A stretch of 64,000 nt of DNA from Trujillonella endophytica (GTDB taxonomy: Bacteria; Actinomycetota; Actinomycetes; Mycobacteriales; Geodermatophilaceae). Positions 40,933-48,503 of this stretch are shown here, one piece after another. The position numbers and the translations under genes were made by a program. Numbering within the stretch: position 1 is the first letter of the stretch; each line of letters opens with the position of its first letter. The stretch lies in assembly GCF_019799905.1 (NCBI RefSeq), contig NZ_JABGCI010000008.1, positions 62,001 through 126,000 of the forward strand, in the 5' to 3' direction. Below the pieces are notes generated by a model that was not told where the DNA came from, did not search any database, and worked only from the letters and a program-made list of their open reading frames with translations.

Positions 40933-40960
40933 GGTCCAGAGGGTGGCCCACCCTTGGACC
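40933..40960. promoter_or_regulatory. Long inverted repeat upstream of the ANTAR gene
   Basis: GGTCCA (40933-40938) pairs with TGGACC (40955-40960), and AGGGT pairs with ACCCT within, leaving a single bulged G and a 5-nt loop. It is 27 bp upstream of the ANTAR gene start, within its likely leader, and may be an autoregulatory RNA hairpin or a DNA operator. Confidence 0.45.
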
Positions 40961-41122
40961 GGCCGTCAGTTTACGACGTACGCCGGCTGGTGCGCCGCAG
41001 GGTGGGATGAGCGTGTTCCGGTACCGCCGGCCGGCGTTGACCGGTGGACGCGGCGAGGGCCAGGCTGCTCCCTGCGTGCTCCCCGAGGGGAAACGTCTCG
41101 CGGCGGCAACCCCCGGGAAACG

Positions 41123-41169
41123 CGACCTGAGGACGCTGACGCTCGACACCGGCCGCAGGTCGTGGCCGG
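41123..41169 (+). promoter_or_regulatory. Alternative RNA hairpins in the ethanolamine operon leader
   Basis: CAGGTCG (41156-41162) can pair with CGACCTG (41123-41129), or sit within a local hairpin whose arms are CCGGCCGC (41149-41156) and GTGGCCGG (41162-41169). The two folds exclude each other. The local hairpin lies 9 nt before GGGAGG, the ribosome site of the permease gene. A role in ANTAR control is inference. Confidence 0.35.
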
Positions 41170-41188
41170 CAGCCACCGGGAGGCCATC

Positions 41189-42646
41189 GTGACCGCAGAA
41201 CCGCAGCTCCCGGCGCCGGCGTCGGCCCCGCCCGGCGCACCGGGGAGTTCGTCGGAGCCGGTCCCCGACGGCTACCTGGGGCGGCGCCAGCTCCGGACCG
41301 GGACGGCGGGCTGGGTGCTGCTCGCCGGGCTCGGCGTCGCGGCGGTCATCTCGGGCGACTACGCCGGGTGGAACTTCGGGCTGGCCGAGGGCGGCTTCGG
41401 CGGGCTGCTCGTCGCCACGGTCCTGATGGGCGTGATGTACACGGCCATGGTGTTCGGACTGGCCGAGCTGGGGGCCGCGCTGCCGACCGCGGGCGGCGGG
41501 TACACCTTCGCCCGGCGGGCGCTCGGGCCCTGGGGCGGGTACGCCACCGGTGTCGCCGTCCTCATCGAGTACGCGATCGCGCCGGCCGCGATCGCCACCT
41601 TCATCGGCGGCTACGTCGAGTCCCTGGGGCTGTTCGGCATCACCGACGGCTGGTGGATCTACCTCGCCGTCTACGGCCTGTTCATCGGGATCCACCTGCT
41701 GGGCGTCGGGGAGGCCCTCCGGGTCATGCTCGCGATCGCCGCGGTCGCCGTCGTCGGCCTGGTCCTCTTCCTGCTCGGCGCGATCCCGGGCTTCGACGCC
41801 GCCAACCTCACCGACATCGCGCCCACCGACGCCACCGGGGCCTCGGACCTCCTCCCGTTCGGGATCATGGGCATCTGGGCGGCGTTCCCGTTCGCGATCT
41901 GGTTCTTCCTCGCCGTGGAGTGCGTGCCGCTGGCCGCCGAGGAGGCCAGGGACCCGGCTCGATCGATGCCCCGCGGCATCGTGGCGGCGATGGGGGTGCT
42001 GGCGGTGCTGGCGATCCTCATGCTCGTGTTCACGACCGGCGCCGGCGGTGCGCAGCTGATCTCGGAGAGCGCGAACCCGCCGGTGGACGGTCTCGAGGAG
42101 GGGACGCTGCAGACCGTCGTCAACTACATGGGGCTGGCCGGGCTGGTCGCGAGCTTCTTCTCCATCGTCTACGCCTACAGCCGGCAGACCTTCGCGCTCT
42201 CCCGCGCCGGCTACCTCCCGCGGGCGCTGTCGGTGACCAACAGCCGCAAGGCGCCCGTCCTGGCGCTGGTCGTGCCCGGGGTGATCGGGTTCCTGCTCAC
42301 CCTGACCGGGCAGGGGGCGGTGCTGCTCAACATGGCGGTCTTCGGCGCCACGGTGTCCTACGTCCTGATGATGGTCAGCCACATCGTGCTGCGCCGTCGG
42401 GAGCCGGAACTGGAGCGGCCGTACCGCACCCCCGGCGGGACGGCGACGACCGGTGTCGCCCTGGTGCTGGCCGCGCTCGCGGTCGTCGCGACGTTCCTGG
42501 TCGACCCGCTGGCGGCCGTGCTGACCCTGGGCGCCTACGCGCTGTTCCTGGCCTACTTCGCGCTCTACAGCCGGCACCACCTGGTGGCGGCGGCGCCGGA
42601 GGAGGAGTTCGCCGCCCTGGCCGCAGCCGAGGACGAGCTGCGGTGA
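41189..42646 (+). CDS. APC-superfamily ethanolamine permease
   Basis: A 485-residue permease with about twelve helices between residues 40 and 465. The first helix has GWVLLAGLGVAAVISGDYAGWNFGL, the unwound region of ethanolamine permeases (GDYAGWN), followed by PTAGGGYTFARRALGPWGGYATG. Family placement is supported by the two downstream ammonia-lyase genes. GTG at 41189 has GGGAGG 5 nt upstream. Its stop overlaps the eutB start by 4 bp, so uptake and catabolism are translated in a coupled way. Confidence 0.88.
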   Translation: MTAEPQLPAPASAPPGAPGSSSEPVPDGYLGRRQLRTGTAGWVLLAGLGVAAVISGDYAGWNFGLAEGGFGGLLVATVLMGVMYTAMVFGLAELGAALPTAGGGYTFARRALGPWGGYATGVAVLIEYAIAPAAIATFIGGYVESLGLFGITDGWWIYLAVYGLFIGIHLLGVGEALRVMLAIAAVAVVGLVLFLLGAIPGFDAANLTDIAPTDATGASDLLPFGIMGIWAAFPFAIWFFLAVECVPLAAEEARDPARSMPRGIVAAMGVLAVLAILMLVFTTGAGGAQLISESANPPVDGLEEGTLQTVVNYMGLAGLVASFFSIVYAYSRQTFALSRAGYLPRALSVTNSRKAPVLALVVPGVIGFLLTLTGQGAVLLNMAVFGATVSYVLMMVSHIVLRRREPELERPYRTPGGTATTGVALVLAALAVVATFLVDPLAAVLTLGAYALFLAYFALYSRHHLVAAAPEEEFAALAAAEDELR

Positions 42647-44058
42647 CGTCCCGCCGGGCGACGCTGGCGGGGCACACCCACGAGTTCCCGTCGCTGGTCG
42701 AGCTGATGGCCAAGGCGTCCCCGCCCCGGTCCGGCGACGTGCTCGCCGGTTGTGCCGCGGAGTCGGCCGCCGAGCGCGTCGCGGCGCAGACGGTGCTCGC
42801 CGACCTCCCGCTGGCCACGTTCCTGGAGGAACAGGTGGTCGGCTACGACGAGGACGACGTCACCCGGCTGGTGCTCGACACCCACGACCGTGCCGCCTTC
42901 GCCCCGGTCGCCTCGCTGACGGTGGGGGAGTTCCGCGACCGGCTGCTCGCCTGGACGGCAGCGGGCGACGAGGCGTCGATCGGCGCACTGGCCCCTGGGC
43001 TGACGCCCGAGATGGTCGCCGCGGTGTCCAAGCTGATGCGCACCACCGACCTGGTCGCCGTCGCCCGGCGGACCCGGGTGGTGACCGGGCTGCGCAGCAC
43101 GCTCGGCCTGCCCGGCCGGCTGGCGACGCGGCTGCAGCCCAACCACCCCACCGACGACCCGCTCGGCGTCACCGCCTCGGTGCTCGACGGGCTGCTGCAC
43201 GGGTGCGGGGACGCCGTGATCGGGATCAACCCGGCCACCGACTCCCCGGCCCGCACCGGAGAGCTGCTCGAGCTGCTGGACGCGGTGATCCGGCGCTACG
43301 AGATCCCCACCCAGTCCTGCGTGCTGGCGCACGTGACCACCACGCTCCGGGCGCTGGAGGCCGGGGCCCCGGTCGACCTGGTCTTCCAGTCCGTCGCCGG
43401 CACCCAGGAGGCGAACCGCTCGTTCGGCGTGACGCTCGACCTGCTCGCCGAGGCGCGCGCCGGCGCGCTGGCGCTGGGCCGCGGCACGGTGGGCGACGAC
43501 GTCATGTACTTCGAGACGGGGCAGGGGTCGGCGCTCTCGGCCGGCGCGCACCTCGGGGTGGGCGGCCGGCCCGTGGACCAGCAGACGCTGGAGGCCCGCG
43601 CCTACGGGGTCGCCCGCCACTTCGGCCCGCTGCTGGTCAACACCGTGGTCGGCTTCATCGGCCCGGAGTACCTCTACGACGGCAAGCAGGTGCTGCGCGC
43701 CGGGCTGGAGGACCACTTCTGCGGCAAGCTGCTCGGCCTGCCGATGGGCGTGGACGTCTGCTACACCAACCACGCCGAGGTCGACGGCGACGACACCGAC
43801 ACCCTGACCCTGCTGCTGGGGGCGGCGGGCTGCTCGTTCGTGATCGCCGTCCCGGGCGCCGACGACGTGATGCTCCACTACCAGTCGCTGTCGTTCACCG
43901 ACGTGCTCTCCGCCCGGCAGGTGCTCGGGCTGCGCCCCGCACCGGAGTTCGAGGCCTGGCTGGCGCGGATGGGCCTGCTGGGCGACGACGGCGGTGTGCG
44001 CGCGCTGCCGGCCGACGCCCCGGCCGCCCGCGCCCTCCTGGCGGCGGCGGGCCCGTGA
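42643..44058 (+). CDS. eutB: Ethanolamine ammonia-lyase large subunit
   Basis: A 471-residue catalytic subunit. With adenosylcobalamin it converts ethanolamine to acetaldehyde and ammonia. Family features include the N-terminal HEFPSLVELMAKASPPRSGDVLAG, the TIM-barrel NPATDSP, TQSCVLAHVTTTL, FQSVAGTQEANRSFGV, YFETGQGS and GLPMGVDVCYTNHAEVDGDD motifs. The length is near that of other EutB proteins. GTG start and a 4-bp overlap with eutC. No reactivating factor EutA or microcompartment shell gene is present. Confidence 0.93.
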   Translation: MTSRRATLAGHTHEFPSLVELMAKASPPRSGDVLAGCAAESAAERVAAQTVLADLPLATFLEEQVVGYDEDDVTRLVLDTHDRAAFAPVASLTVGEFRDRLLAWTAAGDEASIGALAPGLTPEMVAAVSKLMRTTDLVAVARRTRVVTGLRSTLGLPGRLATRLQPNHPTDDPLGVTASVLDGLLHGCGDAVIGINPATDSPARTGELLELLDAVIRRYEIPTQSCVLAHVTTTLRALEAGAPVDLVFQSVAGTQEANRSFGVTLDLLAEARAGALALGRGTVGDDVMYFETGQGSALSAGAHLGVGGRPVDQQTLEARAYGVARHFGPLLVNTVVGFIGPEYLYDGKQVLRAGLEDHFCGKLLGLPMGVDVCYTNHAEVDGDDTDTLTLLLGAAGCSFVIAVPGADDVMLHYQSLSFTDVLSARQVLGLRPAPEFEAWLARMGLLGDDGGVRALPADAPAARALLAAAGP

Positions 44059-44792
44059 CCGCCGAGCTCTCGCCGGACCCGTGGGCGGCCCTGCGGTCGC
44101 TGACCCGGGCGCGCGTCGCCCTCGGCCGGGCCGGGGACGCGCTGCCGACGGTGCGGGAGCTGGAGTTCCGCGCCGCGCACGCCGCCGCCCGGGACGCCGT
44201 CCACGCGCCGCTCGATCCGGCACTCCTGCGCGCCGCGCTGCCCGGCCGGGAGGTGCTCGAGGTGCGGTCGGCCGCCCCCGACCGGGCCACCTATCTGCAG
44301 CGCCCCGACCTCGGCCGGCGGCTCGCGGAGGACACGCCGCTGCCCCGGTGCGGGGCCGACCTGGCCGTCGTCCTCGCCGACGGGCTCTCCCCGCGCGCGG
44401 TGCACGAGCACGGACCGGGTCTGGCGACCGCGCTGCTGGACCGGCTGCCGGGCTGGTCGGTCGCGCCGCTGGTGGTGGCGCACCAGGCGCGGGTGGCGCT
44501 GGGGGACGCGATCGGCGCCGCCCTCGGGGTGCGGGCGGTCGTCGTGCTCGTGGGCGAGCGGCCGGGCCTGTCGGCGGCCGACTCGCTGGGTGCCTACCTG
44601 ACCTGGGACCCGCGGCCGGGGCGGGTGGACGCCGAGCGGAACTGCGTGTCCAACGTCCGCCCGCCGCACGGCCTGACCCACGACCAGGCGGCCGGGACCC
44701 TCGCGGCCCTGCTGACCGCGGCCCGGGAGCTGGGCGCCTCGGGCGTCGCGCTCAAGGACGAGGGTCCGGCGCTGCCGCCCGGCGCCGGGTGA
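44055..44792 (+). CDS. eutC: Ethanolamine ammonia-lyase small subunit
   Basis: A 245-residue EutC. It binds the cobalamin lower face with EutB. Conserved segments: TRARVALGRAGDALPTVRELEFRAAHAAARDAVH at the N-terminus, DLAVVLADGLSPRAVHEHG, VLVGERPGLSAADSLGAYLTWDPRPG and the C-terminal RNCVSNVRPPHGLTHDQAA. The GTG start overlaps the eutB stop by 4 bp. Its last 41 bp overlap the convergent small membrane-protein gene. Confidence 0.92.
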   Translation: MTAELSPDPWAALRSLTRARVALGRAGDALPTVRELEFRAAHAAARDAVHAPLDPALLRAALPGREVLEVRSAAPDRATYLQRPDLGRRLAEDTPLPRCGADLAVVLADGLSPRAVHEHGPGLATALLDRLPGWSVAPLVVAHQARVALGDAIGAALGVRAVVVLVGERPGLSAADSLGAYLTWDPRPGRVDAERNCVSNVRPPHGLTHDQAAGTLAALLTAARELGASGVALKDEGPALPPGAG

Positions 44793-45036
44793 GCCGGCGG
44801 AGCAGGGCGCGGGGGCCGCGGGCGGGGGCCCCCGGCCCCGGCTCGGGTTCCGGATCCGGAACGGCGGCCAGCGCGGCGTGCCGTTCGTGCAGCCGGCTCC
44901 GGACGTCGTCGGGCGTGTAGGCCCGGCGCTGGCGCTCGTTGCGGGCCAGCACGGCCCCGGTCGCGGCGACGCCGGCGACGCCGGCCAGGCCGAGCAGCTT
45001 CAGTACGGGCCTTCTGACCTGCTTGCGAGGGCGCAC
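44752..45036 (-). CDS. Small single-pass membrane protein
   Basis: A 94-residue protein. A basic N-terminus (MRPRKQVRRPVLK) precedes one membrane helix at about 13-31. A cytoplasmic helix (TPDDVRSRLHERHAALAAV) and a Pro/Arg-rich tail follow. Function unknown. GTG start with TACGTT 8 nt upstream and no Shine-Dalgarno. The start codon lies 19 bp from that of the divergent NlpC/P60-like gene, and its 3' end overlaps eutC by 41 bp. Confidence 0.65.
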   Translation of the reverse strand: MRPRKQVRRPVLKLLGLAGVAGVAATGAVLARNERQRRAYTPDDVRSRLHERHAALAAVPDPEPEPGPGAPARGPRALLRRLTRRRAAAPDPRP

Positions 45037-45043
45037 GGTCGCC

Positions 45044-45050
45044 TAACGTA
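45044..45050. promoter_or_regulatory. Shared bidirectional -10 element for two leaderless genes
   Basis: TAACGTA reads as TAACGT on the plus strand, 6 nt before the GTG at 45056. Read on the minus strand it gives TACGTT, 8 nt before the GTG at 45036. The two -10 hexamers overlap by 5 bp, and only 19 bp separate the two start codons. Confidence 0.6.
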
Positions 45051-45055
45051 GCCGC

Positions 45056-45694
45056 GTGCCCCCGCCCCGTGCGCTCCCGCTCAGCGAGGCCGTCGAGCTC
45101 ACCCGCACCGGCGACGTCTGGGTGTTCCGCGGTGCCTCGATCGCCGACCGCGCCATCCGTGCCGTCACCAACGCGCCGGTCAACCACGTGGGCATGGCCG
45201 TCGTGCTGGAGGACCTGCCGCCGCTGCTGTGGCACGCCGAGCTCGGCCGCTCGCTGCCCGACGTGTGGACCGGCCAGCACCAGCGCGGCGTCCAGCTGCA
45301 CGACCTGGCCGACGCCGTGACCACGTGGCGGCGGCGCTACGGCCAGTCCGCGTGGCTGCGGCAGCTCGTCGGCCCGGCCGACGACGGCGGGGTGACGCCG
45401 GAGATGGAGGACGCCGTCCTGCGCACCGTCGCCCGCTTCGACGGCCGCCCCTTCCCGACCACGCGCGGCCTGGTCAGCGGCTGGGTGAACGGCCGGCTGC
45501 GCCGCGGCACCGCCGCCGAGACGGTGTTCTGCGCCGAGCTCGTGGCCACCACGTACACCGCGATGCGGCTGCTCCCCGCCGACCGGCCGCGCAACTGGTA
45601 CGACCCGGGCAGCTTCTGGTCCGGAGACGACCTGCCCCTGCAGCAGGGGGCGACGCTGGGCCCCGAGATCCCGGTCGACGTCCCGGCGTCCTGA
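45056..45694 (+). CDS. Permuted NlpC/P60-like papain-fold protein
   Basis: A 212-residue protein with a circularly permuted papain-type arrangement. The His-containing strand VNHVGMAVVLED (about residues 43-54) comes first and the Cys-containing helix ETVFCAELVATTYTAMRLL (about 157-176) later, as in YiiX-type amidases or lipid-modifying enzymes. No signal peptide is evident. It is likely an amidase, peptidase or acyltransferase of unknown target. Leaderless GTG start, sharing a promoter with the divergent gene. Its stop is inside a tandem repeat. Confidence 0.72.
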   Translation: MPPPRALPLSEAVELTRTGDVWVFRGASIADRAIRAVTNAPVNHVGMAVVLEDLPPLLWHAELGRSLPDVWTGQHQRGVQLHDLADAVTTWRRRYGQSAWLRQLVGPADDGGVTPEMEDAVLRTVARFDGRPFPTTRGLVSGWVNGRLRRGTAAETVFCAELVATTYTAMRLLPADRPRNWYDPGSFWSGDDLPLQQGATLGPEIPVDVPAS

Positions 45695-45750
45695 CCCGGT
45701 TCCCGTCCCGACCCGGTTCCCGTCCTGACCTGGTTCCCGTCCTGACCTGG
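45690..45750 (+). repeat. 17-bp tandem repeat, about 3.6 copies, spanning a stop codon
   Basis: Units at 45690, 45707, 45724 and a partial one at 45741 follow the pattern CCTGACCCGGTTCCCGT with C/T changes. The first unit contains the stop of the papain-fold gene. The TGA is kept in units 1, 3 and 4 and is CGA in unit 2. Confidence 0.8.
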
Positions 45751-45829
45751 ACGGATCGGCCGCCGTGCTCTAGGCCTGTAGCCCACGGCGGCGCAGCGAC
45801 GCTCCGCCATGGGCGAGGAGTGGGCTGCG

Positions 45830-46792
45830 ATGCGCGACATCCGCGAGGTACCGCCGGAGGAGTACTGGGACGAGCTGCGCCGGCGCTGGGGCGGGTTGCT
45901 CAGCTACCGCTACATCGGGGCGCAGTTCTCCTCGATGAACAGCAACATCGAGGACCCGTCGGTCGCGCTGCGGTCCGACATGCGCAACGCCGCCGGCGGG
46001 ATCATGGCCGCGCCGCTGTCGATCTGCGCCCCCGGCGGCATCGCCCGCTCGGACCTCGAGGCGGTCCCCAACCCGGTGATCCACTCGCTGCAGATCCTGG
46101 ACGACGCCCGCGACGTGCGGCGGGTGCTGGTGACCGACGGGGTGAGCCTGCACGAGGGACGCCGGATGGGCTTCTCCCGGACGAGGATCGTCGACGCCGA
46201 CGACCCCGCGCGGGTGATCGCCCTCATCGAGTCGCAGGGCGCCTCGATCGGCGACGTGCCCCCCGGGCTCGGCAGGTTCGACGACGACCCGGTCGACCAC
46301 ATCGAGGACTCGCCGGACCTCCCCCCGCTGTGGCAGGTCTTCGGCGGGAGCCGGCGGGACGACGGCCACTGGGTCCTGGGCGAGCTCACCGCCGAGCTGG
46401 CCTCGCCCGACGCGGCGCTGCACATCGGCCCGCAGCACGTGATCCTCGAGGCAGCGGCGGTGGAGCTGGCCGCCGGGGCCGCCGGCACCGACCGGCTGCA
46501 GGTGACCAGCAAGACGGTCATGCACCTGGCCCGCGGCAAGGTCGGCCCGTTCCGGGTCGACGGCGCCGCGTCGACCGGCCGCGACGGCAGCGGCCGCATC
46601 GGCGTCCAGCTGACGCTGCACGACGAGGGCAACGGCGACCGCGCGGTCACCTCGGCGGCCTTCGTGTTCGCGCCCGCCCCGTCCCAGCAGTCGCCCGAAC
46701 GTGTGGCCGGCGTCACGGAAGTGTCACAACCCGGTGGGAGCGTGGCTCATCCGGGTACAGGCACGACCAGGCTCCTCCCGGCGTTGTCCTGA
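45830..46792 (+). CDS. Double-hotdog thioesterase-like protein
   Basis: A 320-residue protein with what look like two hotdog folds. The first, at about residues 35-130, includes SDMRNAAGGIMAAPLSICAPGG; the second is at about 165-280, with GHWVLGELTAELASPDAALHIGPQHVILEAAAVELA and KTVMHLARGKVGPFR. The catalytic residues are not clear, so an acyl-CoA thioesterase or binding role is inference. ATG at 45830 has GAGGAG 9 nt upstream; an ATG at 45809 is possible but has none. Confidence 0.6.
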   Translation: MRDIREVPPEEYWDELRRRWGGLLSYRYIGAQFSSMNSNIEDPSVALRSDMRNAAGGIMAAPLSICAPGGIARSDLEAVPNPVIHSLQILDDARDVRRVLVTDGVSLHEGRRMGFSRTRIVDADDPARVIALIESQGASIGDVPPGLGRFDDDPVDHIEDSPDLPPLWQVFGGSRRDDGHWVLGELTAELASPDAALHIGPQHVILEAAAVELAAGAAGTDRLQVTSKTVMHLARGKVGPFRVDGAASTGRDGSGRIGVQLTLHDEGNGDRAVTSAAFVFAPAPSQQSPERVAGVTEVSQPGGSVAHPGTGTTRLLPALS

Positions 46793-46820
46793 TGGGGGAG
46801 GAGCTCTCAGGAGGGTAGCC

Positions 46821-47093
46821 ATGAGCAGCGTCCACTGGCTCCGGCCGGACATCGCCGGGGACCTCGTCGCCGTCGCGTATGCGACGGGCGCCCCGGCACC
46901 CCGCGAGATCCGCATCCGCCCCGAGCTGTACGCGCGGATGGTGGCCCAGCTCGCGCCGGAGGTCCGGCCGACCGTGGCCGACCGCCACGTGCTCGGCGCC
47001 TCGCCGGGGGTGCCGGTCGTCGTCGACCCGGCGCTGCCGGAGTTCCCCGGGTTCGAGGTGGTCCGCGAGCGGCCTGGGGTCACCGCGGCCTGA
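46821..47093 (+). CDS. Conserved-looking small hypothetical protein (90 aa)
   Basis: A 90-residue soluble protein, MSSVHWLRPDIAGDLVAVAYATGAPAPREI, with a segment PREIRIRPELYARMVAQLAPEV and a hydrophobic strand VPVVVDPALPEFPGFEVV. No family is recognised. AGGAGGG lies 5 nt before the ATG, the strongest start signal in this neighbourhood, and supports a real gene. It follows the hotdog gene by 28 bp. Confidence 0.6.
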   Translation: MSSVHWLRPDIAGDLVAVAYATGAPAPREIRIRPELYARMVAQLAPEVRPTVADRHVLGASPGVPVVVDPALPEFPGFEVVRERPGVTAA

Positions 47094-47303
47094 GGGGGGA
47101 CCCCGTCCAGGCCGGCCTCCGCTGGGCGGGTTCCGCGGCCGACGCGTCCAGCGCCCGGGATCCCGCACCGCCGGCCCACCCGGGACCCACCCGCGCGGCG
47201 GAGCGGGATCCCCCGCGCGGGGGAGCAGCGCGGGCACGGGCGTCGTGAGGCTGGACGACGTCCGCCCGGGGTCGTCCCGGGCGCTCCCGCCCCGGAGGTC
47301 CCC

Positions 47304-48503
47304 GTGCCCGCTCCCACGTCCCCACCCGACGTCCGTCCGGTCCCGGCGACCGGTGTGTCCCGCCGGGTCCTCCTGGCCGCCGCCGCGTGGAGCGTCCTGC
47401 ACCTGCTGGTGGCCGCGTGCTGGCTGCTGGCCCCCGGCTCACGGCCGGGGCTGGAGGGCGGCGACGGGAACGCCGGCTCGGGCCTGCTCACCGCGCTCCC
47501 GCCCACCACCACCGCCTGGCTCGTGCTGGCGCTCGCCGGCTGCGGCCTCGCCGCGACGCTCGCCGCGGCGCTGCACCGTCCGTCGACCGGCACGGCCGTC
47601 GCCGCCTTCGCCGTCGCCGGTGGGCTCGGTGCGCTGGCGGCGGACATGCGGGCGCTCGTACTGCTGGGCTACCTGTGCGCGATCGTCGCGCCCGCGACCT
47701 TCGTCGTCGTGTTCACGGTCGGCGCGCTGCGCAGCCGGCGGGCGCGGCCCTGGCTGGCGGGCGTCGTCCTGCTCGCCGTCGCGGGTGGGGTCAGCGGGCT
47801 GCTGGAGCCCGGCACCGTCGGCCGGCTGGCCGAGGACCTGCGCGGCCCACTGGCCGCCGAGCTCCCGCCCCGGGGCCACCTCGCGCTGCTGCTCGCCGGC
47901 GCGGTGCTCTTCGCCGGGCTGGGTGTCCTCGTCCGCCGGGCGACCAGCGGTTCCTGCTCCGCCTGCGGCCGTCCGGGCGCCACGTGGACCCGGCCGGAGG
48001 CCGTCGCGCGGTGGGGCCGGATCGCCACCCTGGTCGCCGCCGCCGGGCCGCTGCCCTACGCCCTCCTGCGGATGACGTGGCTGACGCCCTGGCCGGTGGG
48101 CCTGCCCGACGGCACCGACCCGGCGCTGCGGCTGTTCGGGCTGGCGCTCGGTGCCGCGGCGCTGGGTGGCGCCGTGCTCACCATCGGGCTCATCCGGCCG
48201 TGGGGCGAGATCTGGCCGTCCTGGGTCCCGGTCGTGCGCGGCCGGCCCGTCCCGCGGCTGCTCCCCGTGGTGGCCGGCGGTCTCGTGGCCGTCGTACTGC
48301 TGGCGGCCAGCCCGGCGATGGTGGCGATGGGCGTGAGCGGGCTGTTCTCCGGCGACTGGGTCGGGGCGTCCTTCCTCGTCGTCTTCCCGACGCTGCCGTG
48401 GGGCCTGGCGCTGGCCGCAGCAGTGGCCGCGTACGCCTGGCGGCGCCGGGGGACCTGCCCGTCGTGCGGCCAGGGCGCGGCCCCGCTCGACGTCCGCGCA
48501 TGA
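47304..48503 (+). CDS. Polytopic membrane protein with zinc-knuckle pairs
   Basis: A 399-residue membrane protein with about nine helices. CSACG lies near residue 219 in a loop and CPSCG near 389 at the C-terminus. The two CxxC pairs could together bind a metal. GGAGG precedes the GTG. Its stop overlaps the histidine-kinase start by 4 bp, and the response-regulator gene follows, so this protein is probably the target or signal partner of that two-component system. I recognise no named family. Confidence 0.68.
   Translation: MPAPTSPPDVRPVPATGVSRRVLLAAAAWSVLHLLVAACWLLAPGSRPGLEGGDGNAGSGLLTALPPTTTAWLVLALAGCGLAATLAAALHRPSTGTAVAAFAVAGGLGALAADMRALVLLGYLCAIVAPATFVVVFTVGALRSRRARPWLAGVVLLAVAGGVSGLLEPGTVGRLAEDLRGPLAAELPPRGHLALLLAGAVLFAGLGVLVRRATSGSCSACGRPGATWTRPEAVARWGRIATLVAAAGPLPYALLRMTWLTPWPVGLPDGTDPALRLFGLALGAAALGGAVLTIGLIRPWGEIWPSWVPVVRGRPVPRLLPVVAGGLVAVVLLAASPAMVAMGVSGLFSGDWVGASFLVVFPTLPWGLALAAAVAAYAWRRRGTCPSCGQGAAPLDVRA

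Noticed and set aside
40906..41188. Cobalamin riboswitch before the ethanolamine operon
   Set aside because: I looked for the conserved B12 box and GCCACTG segment and found neither, though EutBC needs cobalamin.
45690..45750. CRISPR-like array
   Set aside because: Units of 17 bp are directly adjacent with no spacers and no cas genes occur.
46715..46760. SigB/SigF-type promoter before the 46821 gene
   Set aside because: A GGGTAC sequence is present, but the -35 match is poor and it lies inside the preceding coding region.
47094..47303. A minus-strand gene in the gap before the zinc-knuckle membrane protein
   Set aside because: The open frames there are Gly/Arg/Pro-rich with no start signal and overlap the well-supported small gene at 46821.
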